DNA of 39,217 nt from contig JAGNDY010000008.1 in NCBI GenBank assembly GCA_018003655.1, positions 1 to 39,217 of the forward strand. Reading direction: 5' to 3'. The stretch comes from Candidatus Nanopelagicales bacterium (GTDB taxonomy: Bacteria; Actinomycetota; Actinomycetes; S36-B12; UBA10799). Positions 11,174-19,405 of the stretch are shown piece after piece. Every line of letters starts with the position of its first letter. The stretch's first letter is position 1. Position numbers and translations under genes: made by a program. The notes under the pieces were generated by a model, which saw only the letters and a list, made by a program, of their open reading frames with translations, made no database searches and had not been told where the DNA came from.

Positions 11174-11626
11174 CTAGGGGTCCACGGAGCGGCACGGCCG
11201 GGAGCGGAGGTCGGTGGTGTAGTCGTCCGGCGCGCCAGCAGCTTCAGCTGCGTCAGCGATGACTCCGACGTAATGTGCCGACGGCAAACCGCCCTCGTAA
11301 CCGTCAACGACGTACAACCACGCCGAGTGCTCGCCGTCCAGCGCCTGCACTCGCACGCGGACCTTGACGAATACCCCGAGCGACGTGCCCTCCCACTCGT
11401 CGAGGGCGAGCTCGTCGCGAGCGGTTACGTCGTACAGCATCAAGAAAACCTGCGATCCAGGATCCTCGACAACCGTTGCCAGGGCCCCGTCCCAACCTAG
11501 ATCCGCGCCGGCGAACGTCAGCCGCCAGCCGACCAGCCAAGCCGTGCCCCGAGCGGGGGAGAAAGGGGCTCGTTGCAGCATTCGCTGCGGATCGAGGTTC
11601 GACCCGTAAGCCGCGTACAACGCCAT
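11174..11626 (-). CDS. Gamma-glutamylcyclotransferase-like (GGCT/AIG2 fold) protein
   Basis: A 150-residue protein with the family's opening YGSNLDP motif (residues 6-12) and a likely catalytic Glu in LALDEWEGTSLGV. GGCT-fold enzymes cleave gamma-glutamyl amines or amino acids by cyclisation to 5-oxoproline; the substrate here is not evident. It is divergent from the LpdA-type gene; M. tuberculosis, as I recall, has a similar pair (Rv3304/Rv3303c). The ATG at 11626 was chosen because TAGGCT ends 6 nt upstream, while the in-frame GTG at 11632 abuts that hexamer. The palindromic element at 11098-11158 lies just past the stop. Confidence 0.8.
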   Translation of the reverse strand: MALYAAYGSNLDPQRMLQRAPFSPARGTAWLVGWRLTFAGADLGWDGALATVVEDPGSQVFLMLYDVTARDELALDEWEGTSLGVFVKVRVRVQALDGEHSAWLYVVDGYEGGLPSAHYVGVIADAAEAAGAPDDYTTDLRSRPCRSVDP

Positions 11627-11632
11627 GCGCAC

Positions 11633-11669
11633 AGCCTAGACCGCCGCCAAGCTGGCGGCCCGGCACAAT
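11633..11669. promoter_or_regulatory. Divergent leaderless promoter pair
   Basis: The minus strand has TAGGCT (11633-11638), 6 nt before the ATG at 11626. The plus strand has CACAAT (11664-11669), 7 nt before the GTG at 11677. The short interval leaves no room for separate 5' UTRs. No -35 elements were recognised. Confidence 0.45.
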
Positions 11670-11676
11670 GGCTGCC

Positions 11677-13065
11677 GTGATGCGAACAGTGATTGTTGGC
11701 GGCGGACCGGCTGGCTACGAGGCGGCACATGTGGCGGCTCAACAGGGCGCCGACGTGACGCTGATCGAGGCGACTGGAATCGGGGGCGCGGCGGTGCTGA
11801 CCGATTGTGTTCCGAGCAAGACCCTCATCGCCACCGCCCGGTCGGCGAGTCTGGCGGCCGACAGCGCGTCGCTGGGCGTGCGCGTCGAAGGTGAGCCGAT
11901 CGCACCGCAGAGCACCGGCGTCGACCTGCGGTTCGTATTCGACCGGGTCGCGGCCTTGGCCACAGCCCAGTCCAACGACATCAGGGCCCGGCTGATTCGC
12001 GATGGCGTGAACGTGCTGCACGGTCGTGGTGATGTGTCCGAACCCGGCACAGTGCGTGTCGTTGACGGGCCCGACCGGGGAACTCCCGCGCCGTATAGCC
12101 AACTGCTCATCGCCACAGGCGCCCGCCCGCGTGAACTGGCCGGGGCCGCTACCGATGGGGAGAGGATCCTCAATTGGCAGCAGGTCTGGAATCTGACCGA
12201 GCTCCCCGAGCACCTGATCGTCGTGGGCTCAGGCGTAACTGGTGCTGAGTTCGCCGGCGCGTTCACGGCCCTCGGCGCGGACGTCACGCTGATCTCCTCC
12301 CGCGACCGCGTGCTGCCAACTCAGGACTCTGACGCCGCGGACGTTGTCGAGGCGGTGTTTGTCCGACGAGGGATGCAGGTGCGCTCGCGATCGCGCGCCG
12401 TCGCCGTTACCCGCACCGAAGGCGGCGTCGTTGTTGCGCTCGCCGACGGCCAGCAGGTGCGGGGAAGTCACTGCTTGCTGGCGGTCGGTGCCCTCCCCAA
12501 CACCGCCGACCTGGGGCTGCAGCAACTCGGCATCCGCACATCAGAGTCCGGGCACATCGAGGTCGATCGGGTGTCGCGAACCAACGTGATGGGCGTATAC
12601 GCCGCGGGTGATGTGACCGGGGTCCTGGCGCTGGCCAGCGTCGCCGCGATGCAGGGTCGGATCGCCATGTGGCATGCGTTCGGCGATGCTGTCGCGCCCT
12701 TGCAACTCGCGCAGGTCTCCTCGGCGGTATTCACCGACCCGGAGATCGCAGCCGTCGGGGTGCCGCCGGAACAAGTGGTGGCTGGGGAGGTCCAGGGAAC
12801 GGTCCGCGTGCAGCAACTGGCGACCAACCCACGGGCCAAGATGCAGGGAGTCCAGGACGGATTCATCAAGCTCGTTGCCCGCCCCGACGGCGTCGTTGCC
12901 GGGGGCGTGGTGGTGGCACCTCGGGCGAGTGACCTCGTCCACGCCATCTCGATTGCGGTTGCCAAACACCTCACGGTCGATGACTTGGCTCAGATATTCA
13001 CCGTCTACCCGTCGATCTCAGGCTCGGTCGCCGAGGCCGCACGGCGGCTTCACGTCGTTGACTGA
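11677..13065 (+). CDS. lpdA: NAD(P)H quinone reductase / dihydrolipoamide dehydrogenase-like flavoprotein, LpdA type
   Basis: Two-dinucleotide-fold flavoprotein of about 462 residues. The FAD motif VGGGPAGYEAA is at residues 7-17, the NAD(P) motif VGSGVTGAEFAGAF lies mid-protein, the second FAD contact is GVYAAGDVTG, and a C-terminal dimerisation domain follows. The usual CxxxxC redox pair is incomplete: residue 39 is Ala and only C44 (DCVPSK) remains. The same GGAAVLxDCVPSK pattern marks M. tuberculosis LpdA (Rv3303c), a quinone reductase rather than a true lipoamide dehydrogenase. The start was set by the CACAAT-7 nt-GTG arrangement; an ATG follows immediately at 11680. The 3' end overlaps the opposing gene by 16 bases. 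Confidence 0.88.
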   Translation: MMRTVIVGGGPAGYEAAHVAAQQGADVTLIEATGIGGAAVLTDCVPSKTLIATARSASLAADSASLGVRVEGEPIAPQSTGVDLRFVFDRVAALATAQSNDIRARLIRDGVNVLHGRGDVSEPGTVRVVDGPDRGTPAPYSQLLIATGARPRELAGAATDGERILNWQQVWNLTELPEHLIVVGSGVTGAEFAGAFTALGADVTLISSRDRVLPTQDSDAADVVEAVFVRRGMQVRSRSRAVAVTRTEGGVVVALADGQQVRGSHCLLAVGALPNTADLGLQQLGIRTSESGHIEVDRVSRTNVMGVYAAGDVTGVLALASVAAMQGRIAMWHAFGDAVAPLQLAQVSSAVFTDPEIAAVGVPPEQVVAGEVQGTVRVQQLATNPRAKMQGVQDGFIKLVARPDGVVAGGVVVAPRASDLVHAISIAVAKHLTVDDLAQIFTVYPSISGSVAEAARRLHVVD

Positions 13066-13703
13066 CCGGGTCCCGCTGGCGCGGTCGTCTCGGGCTGCCT
13101 TCGGTCTCGGACCCTTTCCACGATGAAGTACCCGGCGAGCAGGATCGCGATCACCCCAGCGCCGAGTGCTGTCGGAATCCACGGGAAACCGGCAGGTGGA
13201 GGAACCACGCCGCGGGTGTGCTGGCCAACCAGTTCGGCGAACCGGCTGATCACCGCCGCAGTGCCGTTATCGCGCTGTTCAGAGAATGCCCGGGTGAGCA
13301 ACGGTTGAGCATCGAGCTCGGTTGAGAAGGTGTCCCAGACGGTCCCCACGACGGCAAGGTATGTGCCTGGTTTGGCGACCCCGGCCCGAAGCTGTCGGGC
13401 GGTTCCAGCGACCTTGGTTGTGTCGCGAGCGCCGGGCAATATCGCTACGAAGATCGGAGCACGAGTTGCCGCGATCGATGCTCGCACGCGGGCCTGTTCA
13501 GCAGCATTGAGCCGCAGCGGCGCGCCGCTGGCGCTGTAGAGGGGCGGATCTGCTCGGAGTTCCTTGATGGCGATCGCTAACGGCGGCATCGGAGTTGGCG
13601 AGGGCTCCGCCGCGGCGGCAACCCCGGGAAGGACGCTCACAGCGACCACCAGTGCGGGCAGGAGCCCCGCAAACGCGCGCCGGGTGCGCCCGCGACCCTT
13701 CAA
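13050..13703 (-). CDS. Secreted/membrane-anchored protein of unknown function
   Basis: A 217-residue protein with a signal peptide (basic start, hydrophobic run, ending LPGVAAAAEP near residue 33), an extracytoplasmic domain of about 130 residues, and a C-terminal membrane span (ALGAGVIAILLAGYFIVERV) followed by a charged tail. The external domain starts with an LRADPPLY segment and has alternating helices and strands (RAPIFVAILPGA, GTYLAVVGTVWDTFSTELD). I do not recognise a named family. The start is TTG, 6 nt after the stop of the carboxylase alpha subunit, so the two are probably co-transcribed. No closer in-frame ATG preserves the signal peptide. Confidence 0.75.
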   Translation of the reverse strand: MKGRGRTRRAFAGLLPALVVAVSVLPGVAAAAEPSPTPMPPLAIAIKELRADPPLYSASGAPLRLNAAEQARVRASIAATRAPIFVAILPGARDTTKVAGTARQLRAGVAKPGTYLAVVGTVWDTFSTELDAQPLLTRAFSEQRDNGTAAVISRFAELVGQHTRGVVPPPAGFPWIPTALGAGVIAILLAGYFIVERVRDRRQPETTAPAGPGQSTT

Positions 13704-13709
13704 TGAACG

Positions 13710-15467
13710 TCAGCCCTTGATCTCGCAAAGCACGGTCCCGGTTGACACAGTGGTACCCGTCTCGGCTGTGAGCCCCGTGATCGTGCCCGCCTTGTGAGCG
13801 TTCAGGGGTTGCTCCATCTTCATTGCCTCAAGCACGACCACCAAGTCGCCAGCCTCGACCTGCTGGCCTTCTTCAACCGCAACCTTGACGATCGTTCCCT
13901 GCATCGGTGTGGCCACCGAATCACCGGATGCCGCGCCACCGGACTTCTTGCCGCGCGCACGCTTGGCTGCTGCCTTCTTGGTTCCACCGCCGGTGCCAAC
14001 CGCCAGGTCTGCGGGAATGCTCACGTCGAGTCGCTTGCCCCCCACCTCAACGACGACGGTCGAGCGTTCTTGCGGCTCAGCAATGTCCGCTCCAGCCCCG
14101 GCGTATGGCGGGATCTGGTTGTCGAAGTCGGTCTCGATCCAGCGGGTGTGAACGGTGAACGGCTCGTCGGGATCGGCTGGCGCGAAGGCGGGGTCCTCGA
14201 CGACCACCCGGTCAAAGGTGATCGCCGTTGCGATGCCGTCAACCTCGAACTCGGCCAACGCGCGTCGCGAGCGATCCAACGCCTGCTGACGGTCGGCGCC
14301 TGTGACGATCAGCTTGGCTAGCAGCGAGTCGAAGTTGCCGCCGATCACGTCTCCCGTTTCGAAACCAGCATCGACTCGGATGCCAGGCCCGCTCGGGGGG
14401 CGCCAAGTGGTCAGCACTCCCGGCGCTGGCAGGAAGTTGCGGCCCGGATCCTCGCCGTTGATGCGGAACTCGATGGAATGGCCGCGCAACTGCGGGTCGC
14501 CGTAGCCAATCTCCTCACCGTCGGCGATGCGGAACTGCTCGCGCACCAAATCGATGCCGGACACTTCTTCACTGACGGGGTGCTCAACCTGCAGGCGGGT
14601 GTTGACCTCAAGAAACGAGACGGTGCCGTCCTGGCCGACCAGGAACTCGCACGTACCGGCACCGAAATACCCGGCTTCCTTGACGATTGCCTTGGATGCC
14701 CGGTACAGCTCCGTGACCTGCTCGTCGCTGAGGAAGGGAGCTGGTGCTTCTTCGACAAGTTTCTGGTGCCGGCGTTGCAGCGAGCAGTCTCGCGTGGACA
14801 CCACGACGGCGTTTCCGTGCTGGTCGGCAAGAACCTGGGTCTCGACGTGACGCGGATTGTCAAGGTATCGCTCGACGAAGCACTCTCCGCGACCGAACGC
14901 CGCCACGGCCTCGCGAACAGCGGAGTCGTAAAGCTCGGGGATCTCTTCCAAATCGCGGGCGACCTTCAAACCCCGGCCACCACCACCGAACGCGGCTTTG
15001 ATCGCGATTGGCAGCCCGTTCTCTTTGGCGAACTGAACGACCTCGTCGGAGCCCGACACTGGATCCGCAGTTCCTGCAACGAGTGGTGCTCCGGCGCGCT
15101 GGGCGATGTGGCGGGCGGCGACCTTGTCGCCGAGTGAACGGATGGCGGCCGGCGGTGGTCCGATCCAGGTTAGGCCGGCGTCGATAACAGCTTGGGCAAA
15201 ATCGGCGTTCTCGGACAGGAACCCGTAGCCGGGATGGACAGCATCCGCGCCGGACTTGGCAGCAGCATCGAGGATTTTGCCGAAATCGAGGTACGACTCA
15301 GCCGCAGTGGAACCGCCTAATGCGTAAGCCTCGTCGGCGAGGCGAACGTGAACAGCATCGCGGTCAGGTTCGGCATACACCGCGACACTGTCGAGGCCAG
15401 CGTCGCGACAGGCCCTTGCAACCCGGACTGCGATTTCACCGCGGTTGGCGATCAGCACCTTGCGCAC
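13710..15467 (-). CDS. accA3: Acyl-CoA carboxylase alpha subunit (biotin carboxylase + biotin carboxyl carrier)
   Basis: A 585-residue two-domain chain. The biotin carboxylase part (about 1-450) begins [14 protein letters not shown] and has the ATP-grasp Gly-rich loop [10 protein letters not shown] (161-170) and the [14 protein letters not shown] active-site segment. A Lys/Ala/Gly-rich linker (about 480-510) leads to the C-terminal biotinyl domain, where K550 in EAMKMEQP is the biotin-attachment site. It carboxylates biotin with bicarbonate and ATP for carboxyltransferase beta subunits making malonyl- and methylmalonyl-CoA. The GTG start at 15467 is supported by AGGAG 5 nt upstream. Betas, epsilon and biotin ligase lie 8-15 kb away. 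The name follows M. tuberculosis AccA3. Confidence 0.95.
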   Translation of the reverse strand: MRKVLIANRGEIAVRVARACRDAGLDSVAVYAEPDRDAVHVRLADEAYALGGSTAAESYLDFGKILDAAAKSGADAVHPGYGFLSENADFAQAVIDAGLTWIGPPPAAIRSLGDKVAARHIAQRAGAPLVAGTADPVSGSDEVVQFAKENGLPIAIKAAFGGGGRGLKVARDLEEIPELYDSAVREAVAAFGRGECFVERYLDNPRHVETQVLADQHGNAVVVSTRDCSLQRRHQKLVEEAPAPFLSDEQVTELYRASKAIVKEAGYFGAGTCEFLVGQDGTVSFLEVNTRLQVEHPVSEEVSGIDLVREQFRIADGEEIGYGDPQLRGHSIEFRINGEDPGRNFLPAPGVLTTWRPPSGPGIRVDAGFETGDVIGGNFDSLLAKLIVTGADRQQALDRSRRALAEFEVDGIATAITFDRVVVEDPAFAPADPDEPFTVHTRWIETDFDNQIPPYAGAGADIAEPQERSTVVVEVGGKRLDVSIPADLAVGTGGGTKKAAAKRARGKKSGGAASGDSVATPMQGTIVKVAVEEGQQVEAGDLVVVLEAMKMEQPLNAHKAGTITGLTAETGTTVSTGTVLCEIKG

Positions 15468-15765
15468 GAGTTCTCCTAGCTGCTTTTGTCCAGACAGACC
15501 GGTTTGGTGGCCCTGCGCAGTCTATGGAGGGTGACAGGTCGCTGCGCGATTGGCCCGACATTCCTGCTCTGCAACTCGCCATGCGGCAGCCGCGTGGCCG
15601 CCTTGCCAACGCGCTGCATCCGGTACGCGGGCGTGCCGTTTGGTTCCCTGAGTGGCGTCGAGACCGACAACCGCGCGACGCTTGGTGAAGGTGACCGTCG
15701 GCTCGCAGGACCGATCGCCACCCCAGGTGGCAGTGAACCGAGCGAAACGAGCAAGTGGAGTCACG
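15468..15765. other. 298-bp intergenic region between divergent accA3 and a GT2 gene
   Basis: The minus strand has the accA3 ribosome-binding site and a TAGACT hexamer (15519-15524) that could be a -10 box, giving a leader of about 45 nt. The plus strand has GGAG 5 nt before the GT2 start at 15766. A 55-codon plus-strand ORF (ATG 15523 to stop 15688) is possible but unsupported by homology. I see no repeats, RNA genes or terminators. Confidence 0.5.
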
Positions 15766-16761
15766 ATGGCAACAGCAGTCGAGTCGGCGTTTCAGGTCGA
15801 TGTCGAGTCAACCGGACCAAGCATCGGCGTTGTTGTCTGCGCCTACACCGAGGACCGGTGGCAAGACCTGGAACTCGGTGTCCGTGAACTCATCGCGCAG
15901 GTCGGCGATCGGGATTCGGTCATTGTTGTGATCGACAACAACCCAGCATTGCTATCGCGCTGCCAGGAACATCTGGCTGGCCCACAAGTGACCGTGGTCG
16001 CCAACGGTGGACCCCAAGGACTGTCGGGTGCCCGCAACACCGGCATCGGGATGTGCGAGCGCGACATTGTTCTCTTCCTCGACGACGATGCGTTCCCGCT
16101 GCCAGGATGGATCGACTCCTATCGCACACGTTTCGCCTCGTCGCAGGATGTCGTGGCTGTGGGTGGGGCGGTGGAACCTCGTTGGGAGGGTGGGCATGCG
16201 CCGCGCTGGTTCCCGCAGGAGTTCTACTGGGTTGTTGGCTGCGACTACCGGGGGCTGCCTGCTTCTGGCGACGAGATCCGCAACCCCATCGGCGCGAGCA
16301 TGGGAATCCGACGACCTGTCTTCGAGGTGATCGGTACGTTCAATGACGAGGTCGGCCGGGTGGGTGCCCTGCCGGTGGGCTGTGAAGAGACCGAACTGTG
16401 CATCCGGTTGCGCCAGGAGATCCCCGATATTCACATCGTGCGGGACACCGCGCCCGTTGTCCGTCACTTCGTCCCGAAAGCCCGTCAGAATCTGCGCTAC
16501 TTCGCGAGTCGGTGCTTTCACGAGGGTCGGTCCAAGGCAGCTATGACTGCGGTGGTGGGAGCGTCGGATGGTCTCAGCGCAGAGCGTTCATACGTGATCA
16601 AGACGTTGGTTGCCGGGATCGGAAACCACCTGGGGGCGGTGCTGCAGGGCGATCTTGCCGGCCTATCGCGGGCGATCCTGTTGCCAACCGGACTTGCCAT
16701 CACCACGTACGGCTACGTCACCGGACAGCTTCGCGCGCGACGGGCCAAGGTGACAACGTGA
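15766..16761 (+). CDS. Family 2 glycosyltransferase
   Basis: A 331-residue GT-A fold transferase. It begins with IGVVVCAYTEDRW (nucleotide-binding strand), has DNNP at 58-61, GLSGARNTGIG around 85-95 and the metal-binding acidic motif LDDDAFPLPGW (DDD at 106-108). A CEETELCIRLRQ segment supplies the likely catalytic acidic residues. The C-terminal 70 residues are fairly hydrophobic and may contact the membrane. The ATG at 15766 is preferred to an upstream in-frame start because GGAG lies 5 nt before it and the upstream extension shows no family resemblance. It is followed by a large membrane protein, which suggests cell-surface glycan synthesis. Sugar and acceptor are unknown. Confidence 0.88.
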   Translation: MATAVESAFQVDVESTGPSIGVVVCAYTEDRWQDLELGVRELIAQVGDRDSVIVVIDNNPALLSRCQEHLAGPQVTVVANGGPQGLSGARNTGIGMCERDIVLFLDDDAFPLPGWIDSYRTRFASSQDVVAVGGAVEPRWEGGHAPRWFPQEFYWVVGCDYRGLPASGDEIRNPIGASMGIRRPVFEVIGTFNDEVGRVGALPVGCEETELCIRLRQEIPDIHIVRDTAPVVRHFVPKARQNLRYFASRCFHEGRSKAAMTAVVGASDGLSAERSYVIKTLVAGIGNHLGAVLQGDLAGLSRAILLPTGLAITTYGYVTGQLRARRAKVTT

Positions 16762-16784
16762 GGTCAGTCGTCCGGCCATTGGGT

Positions 16785-16825
16785 TAGGCTTCCCTCACCC
16801 GTATTCACGGGCGCCCGTGAATACG
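16785..16825 (+). promoter_or_regulatory. Candidate promoter with a 26-bp perfect palindrome
   Basis: TAGGCT (16785-16790) fits a -10 box and would place transcription start near 16797. Directly downstream, 16800-16825 is a perfect 26-bp palindrome with no loop (half-site CGTATTCACGGGC). Its position over the start site is that of a repressor operator. It could also form a 5' hairpin in the leader RNA. Confidence 0.5.
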
Positions 16826-16835
16826 CGGGTGCGGA

Positions 16836-16986
16836 TCACGGCAAGTGGCACGGCGCGGGCGAGGCACATCGAGCCCGTTCCGTTCTCGCGGTCTCAAGTG
16901 GGGAGGCGAGTGGAATGCCAGGTCAATGCGACCGGTCACGGCTGCTCGCGACTGCGGGATGGCAAGACGCGGGGACTTGCCGGTGA
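16836..16986 (+). promoter_or_regulatory. Structured leader, possible RNA switch over the start codon
   Basis: TCACGGCAAGT (16836-16846) can pair with 16975-16986 (11 bp, one bulged G), placing the GTG at 16983 inside the stem. The same 3' segment CTTGCC (16976-16981) can instead pair with a second GGCAAG at 16961-16966, a local hairpin with the GGGG ribosome-binding region in its loop. The two folds exclude each other. A further hairpin around GGTC-AATGC-GACC (16921-16933) lies between. I could not match it to a known riboswitch class. Confidence 0.35.
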
Positions 16987-18821
16987 CCGAACCCACCGGT
17001 CTGGCATCACTGAGGCTGCGCCGCAACGCCATCGCGTTGGCGCTCCTCGCACTGGCCTTGCTGCTCGGCGTCTGGAGCTTGGCGACCTCCGACGAGAACG
17101 CGATTGCTGGCCTGGGTCTCGTTGATGCGCTACCCGCTATCTACTACGGCAGCGTCGTGGCGATCATCGCAATTGTCCTGTTGGCCCTGCGGAGCAAGGA
17201 ACAGCCCACTGCGGTGCTGGCCGCAGGTCTGGTTGCCATCGTTGTGTTGGTCCATGGCGCCGCCGCAATCCTGGAATCGGCGGCGAGGTTCCCGGTCGCC
17301 TGGCTGCACGCGGGAATCACCGATTCGATTCTGACGACCGGCACAGCTGCTCAAAACTATGATGCGCGGTTCTCCTGGCCGGGGTTCTTCTCTGGTGCCG
17401 CAGTGCTTACTGACGTGACTGGTGTTTCCAGCCCGACGGTGTTCCTGCGGTGGGCTCCGATCGTGATGGTGTTGTGCTACCTGCCGCCGCTGCTCAGCAT
17501 CGGGCGCTCGACGCTGCCCGGCTGGCGAGCGCCGTGGTTGGGTGTGCTGATTTTTCTGCTGGCCGATTGGGTGGGGCAGGACTACTTTGCGCCGCAAACA
17601 GTCGCGGTCATTCTGTACCTGACGATCATCGCCATAGCGTTGCGATATCTGCGTGGGTGTGAACCCCGACGGCTCTCTCGCTGGATACAGCGGCGGGCGA
17701 GTCTGCCTGCGCCTCGGGGTCTGGGGTGGGTTGCCGGGCTCATTCGGGCAGGCGACCGACAGGTCGAGCCCCCGACGCAACCGACCAGTACTAGATTCCG
17801 GGCCTGGCTCCTGGTCCTGCTCACGCTCCTGAGCGTCGCGATGGTTTCCAGTCACCAGCTCACCCCGGTTGTCCTGATCGTCGTGCTCGCGGCACTTGCG
17901 GCACTCGGCAGGTTCAGGCCGTGGCCCTTCCCCTTCCTGGTTGGCGTCATCATGATCGGTTGGCTGAGTTATGCCGCCGAGCCTTTCTGGAGTGGGCACC
18001 TGAACGAGATCTTTGGCGGAATCGGCGATGCCGCTCAAGTTGTTGACAGTGGATCGACGGACCGGGTCGGCGGAAGCCCGGATCACCTATTCGTGCTGCA
18101 AATCCGGATGATCATGGCCCTGTCCGTCTGGGGGTTGGCGGGACTCGGTGCCCTTCGGATGTGGTTGTCAGGCAAGCGGGTGAGCGTCCCGCTACTGGTC
18201 ATGACCGCTGGGCCCGGATTCCTTATCGCCACCCAAAGCTATGGCGGCGAGGGACTTCTGCGGGTGTTCCTGTTCTCACTGCCTGGTGCCGCGATGCTGA
18301 TCACCGGCTTGGTCTTGCCGAAACCGAAACTGCCGTCGTGGACGACGTTGGTGCTGAGCTTTGTCGCGAGCCTGTTGATCTTTGCGATGTTCTTGTTCGC
18401 AAGGTGGGGTAACGAGGACTTCGAGCGAGTATCGGCGGCCGACGTTGCGCTCCAGCAAGAGTTCTACCGGGTCGCTCCACTTGGGGCGACGCTAGTGACC
18501 TTCTCGATCGGTGGACCTGCCACCTATCAAAATCTGACCGACTACGAGTACGGCTCAAACCTGATCGCTGACTTCCCGTTCAAGAACATCAAGGCAATCA
18601 ACACCTACGTCGGCACCAATCCAAAGGGCACCTACCTGCTTATCAACCAACAAGCCGTCGCTGACGGGGTGGCCAATCAAGATCTACCGCCGGACAGCGG
18701 CGAGTTGTTGGTGGCGCAGCTCATCAAGTCCGGCGACTACCAGGTCGTATTCAAGAACGAATCGGGTGTTCTGCTCAAGCAGCAGATTCAGAAGCCAGCC
18801 AAGGCAGGTGCGAAGCCATGA
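16983..18821 (+). CDS. Large multi-span membrane protein, GT-C-like, unknown substrate
   Basis: About 612 residues with roughly 12-13 hydrophobic spans. There is a charged loop after span six and an extracytoplasmic C-terminal domain of about 120 residues containing TYLLINQQAVAD and YQVVFKNESGVLLKQQ. The latter resembles the tail of membrane glycosyltransferases of the GT-C type ('Y-x-V-V-F/Y-x-N-x-x-x-x-L'). No clear catalytic Asp/Glu loop was identified, so glycosyltransferase is a suggestion; a polysaccharide polymerase is an alternative. The start is uncertain. GTG 16983 was chosen because the upstream in-frame codons are Arg/Trp-rich and non-coding in character; ATG 16959 and 16926 are alternatives. 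The stop overlaps the next gene by ATGA. Confidence 0.75.
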   Translation: MTEPTGLASLRLRRNAIALALLALALLLGVWSLATSDENAIAGLGLVDALPAIYYGSVVAIIAIVLLALRSKEQPTAVLAAGLVAIVVLVHGAAAILESAARFPVAWLHAGITDSILTTGTAAQNYDARFSWPGFFSGAAVLTDVTGVSSPTVFLRWAPIVMVLCYLPPLLSIGRSTLPGWRAPWLGVLIFLLADWVGQDYFAPQTVAVILYLTIIAIALRYLRGCEPRRLSRWIQRRASLPAPRGLGWVAGLIRAGDRQVEPPTQPTSTRFRAWLLVLLTLLSVAMVSSHQLTPVVLIVVLAALAALGRFRPWPFPFLVGVIMIGWLSYAAEPFWSGHLNEIFGGIGDAAQVVDSGSTDRVGGSPDHLFVLQIRMIMALSVWGLAGLGALRMWLSGKRVSVPLLVMTAGPGFLIATQSYGGEGLLRVFLFSLPGAAMLITGLVLPKPKLPSWTTLVLSFVASLLIFAMFLFARWGNEDFERVSAADVALQQEFYRVAPLGATLVTFSIGGPATYQNLTDYEYGSNLIADFPFKNIKAINTYVGTNPKGTYLLINQQAVADGVANQDLPPDSGELLVAQLIKSGDYQVVFKNESGVLLKQQIQKPAKAGAKP

Positions 18822-19207
18822 CGATCAAACACGAACCCTTCACTCGGACTCCCGCGCTCGCCGGCGCGCTGGTCGCGTGGTCAGTTCTTGCCGTGATGAC
18901 CGCCGTCGTCGACCCGCCGGCTTGGGTGGGACTGCTCGTCGCTGGGACGTTCAGTCTGTTGGCCGTCGGCCTTGCGGTCGTGCTCGTAGCGGGGATGAGA
19001 GATGTGCCGATCGCGATCGCCGTGGCGGTCAGTGCTGGTCTGGCGTCGTTGATCCTCGGTAGCGAGTTGTTCCTGATCGTCGACCATCTGCGGCCCTTGG
19101 CGACGATTGTTGTGCAGGCCGCACTGGTGTGCGCGTTGTCCGCGTGGGCTTTCCAGCGGTACCGCGCAGCTGGTGCCGGCAAGCCGCTGGTGGGTGAGTC
19201 CGAATGA
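18818..19207 (+). CDS. Small membrane protein, four predicted spans
   Basis: 129 residues, nearly all hydrophobic, with about four spans: ALAGALVAWSVLAVMTAVV, WVGLLVAGTFSLLAVGLAVVLVAG, IAIAVAVSAGLASLILGSELFLIV and LATIVVQAALVCALSAWAF. The short cytoplasmic ends carry charge. It is translationally coupled on both sides (ATGA with the large membrane protein before it and with the 64-residue gene after it). I recognise no family. Its position suggests an accessory subunit of the upstream membrane protein. Confidence 0.7.
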   Translation: MTIKHEPFTRTPALAGALVAWSVLAVMTAVVDPPAWVGLLVAGTFSLLAVGLAVVLVAGMRDVPIAIAVAVSAGLASLILGSELFLIVDHLRPLATIVVQAALVCALSAWAFQRYRAAGAGKPLVGESE

Positions 19208-19398
19208 GTGTGATCATTTCCGGCTGGTTCGGGCTCACGCTGACCATTCTGGTCGGCGTTCTGACTCTGGCGAGTGCGATTGAGGTGGATGGGCGAAGAC
19301 TCAGCGACGCGCGACACCGAGCACTGCTGGGAGTGACCGCGATCCTGATGATTGGGTGGCTTGTGGTCGTCGTGCTCCGATTCCTGAAAGTCAGTTAG
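19204..19398 (+). CDS. Very small membrane protein, two predicted spans
   Basis: 64 residues with two hydrophobic segments (IISGWFGLTLTILVGVLTLASAI and LLGVTAILMIGWLVVVVLRFL) separated by a charged loop (EVDGRRLSDARHRA). Its ATG overlaps the previous stop. It ends 7 bases before the end of the convergent GH16 gene. I do not recognise it. The coupling and the clean two-span layout support a real gene despite its size. Confidence 0.65.
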   Translation: MSVIISGWFGLTLTILVGVLTLASAIEVDGRRLSDARHRALLGVTAILMIGWLVVVVLRFLKVS

Positions 19399-19405
19399 CT
19401 GGAGT

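Noticed and set aside
16845-16982. Starting the large membrane protein at the GTG at 16845
   Set aside because: The extra 46 codons are rich in Arg, Trp and Gly with atypical codons, have no ribosome-binding site, and the stretch shows strong RNA pairing instead.
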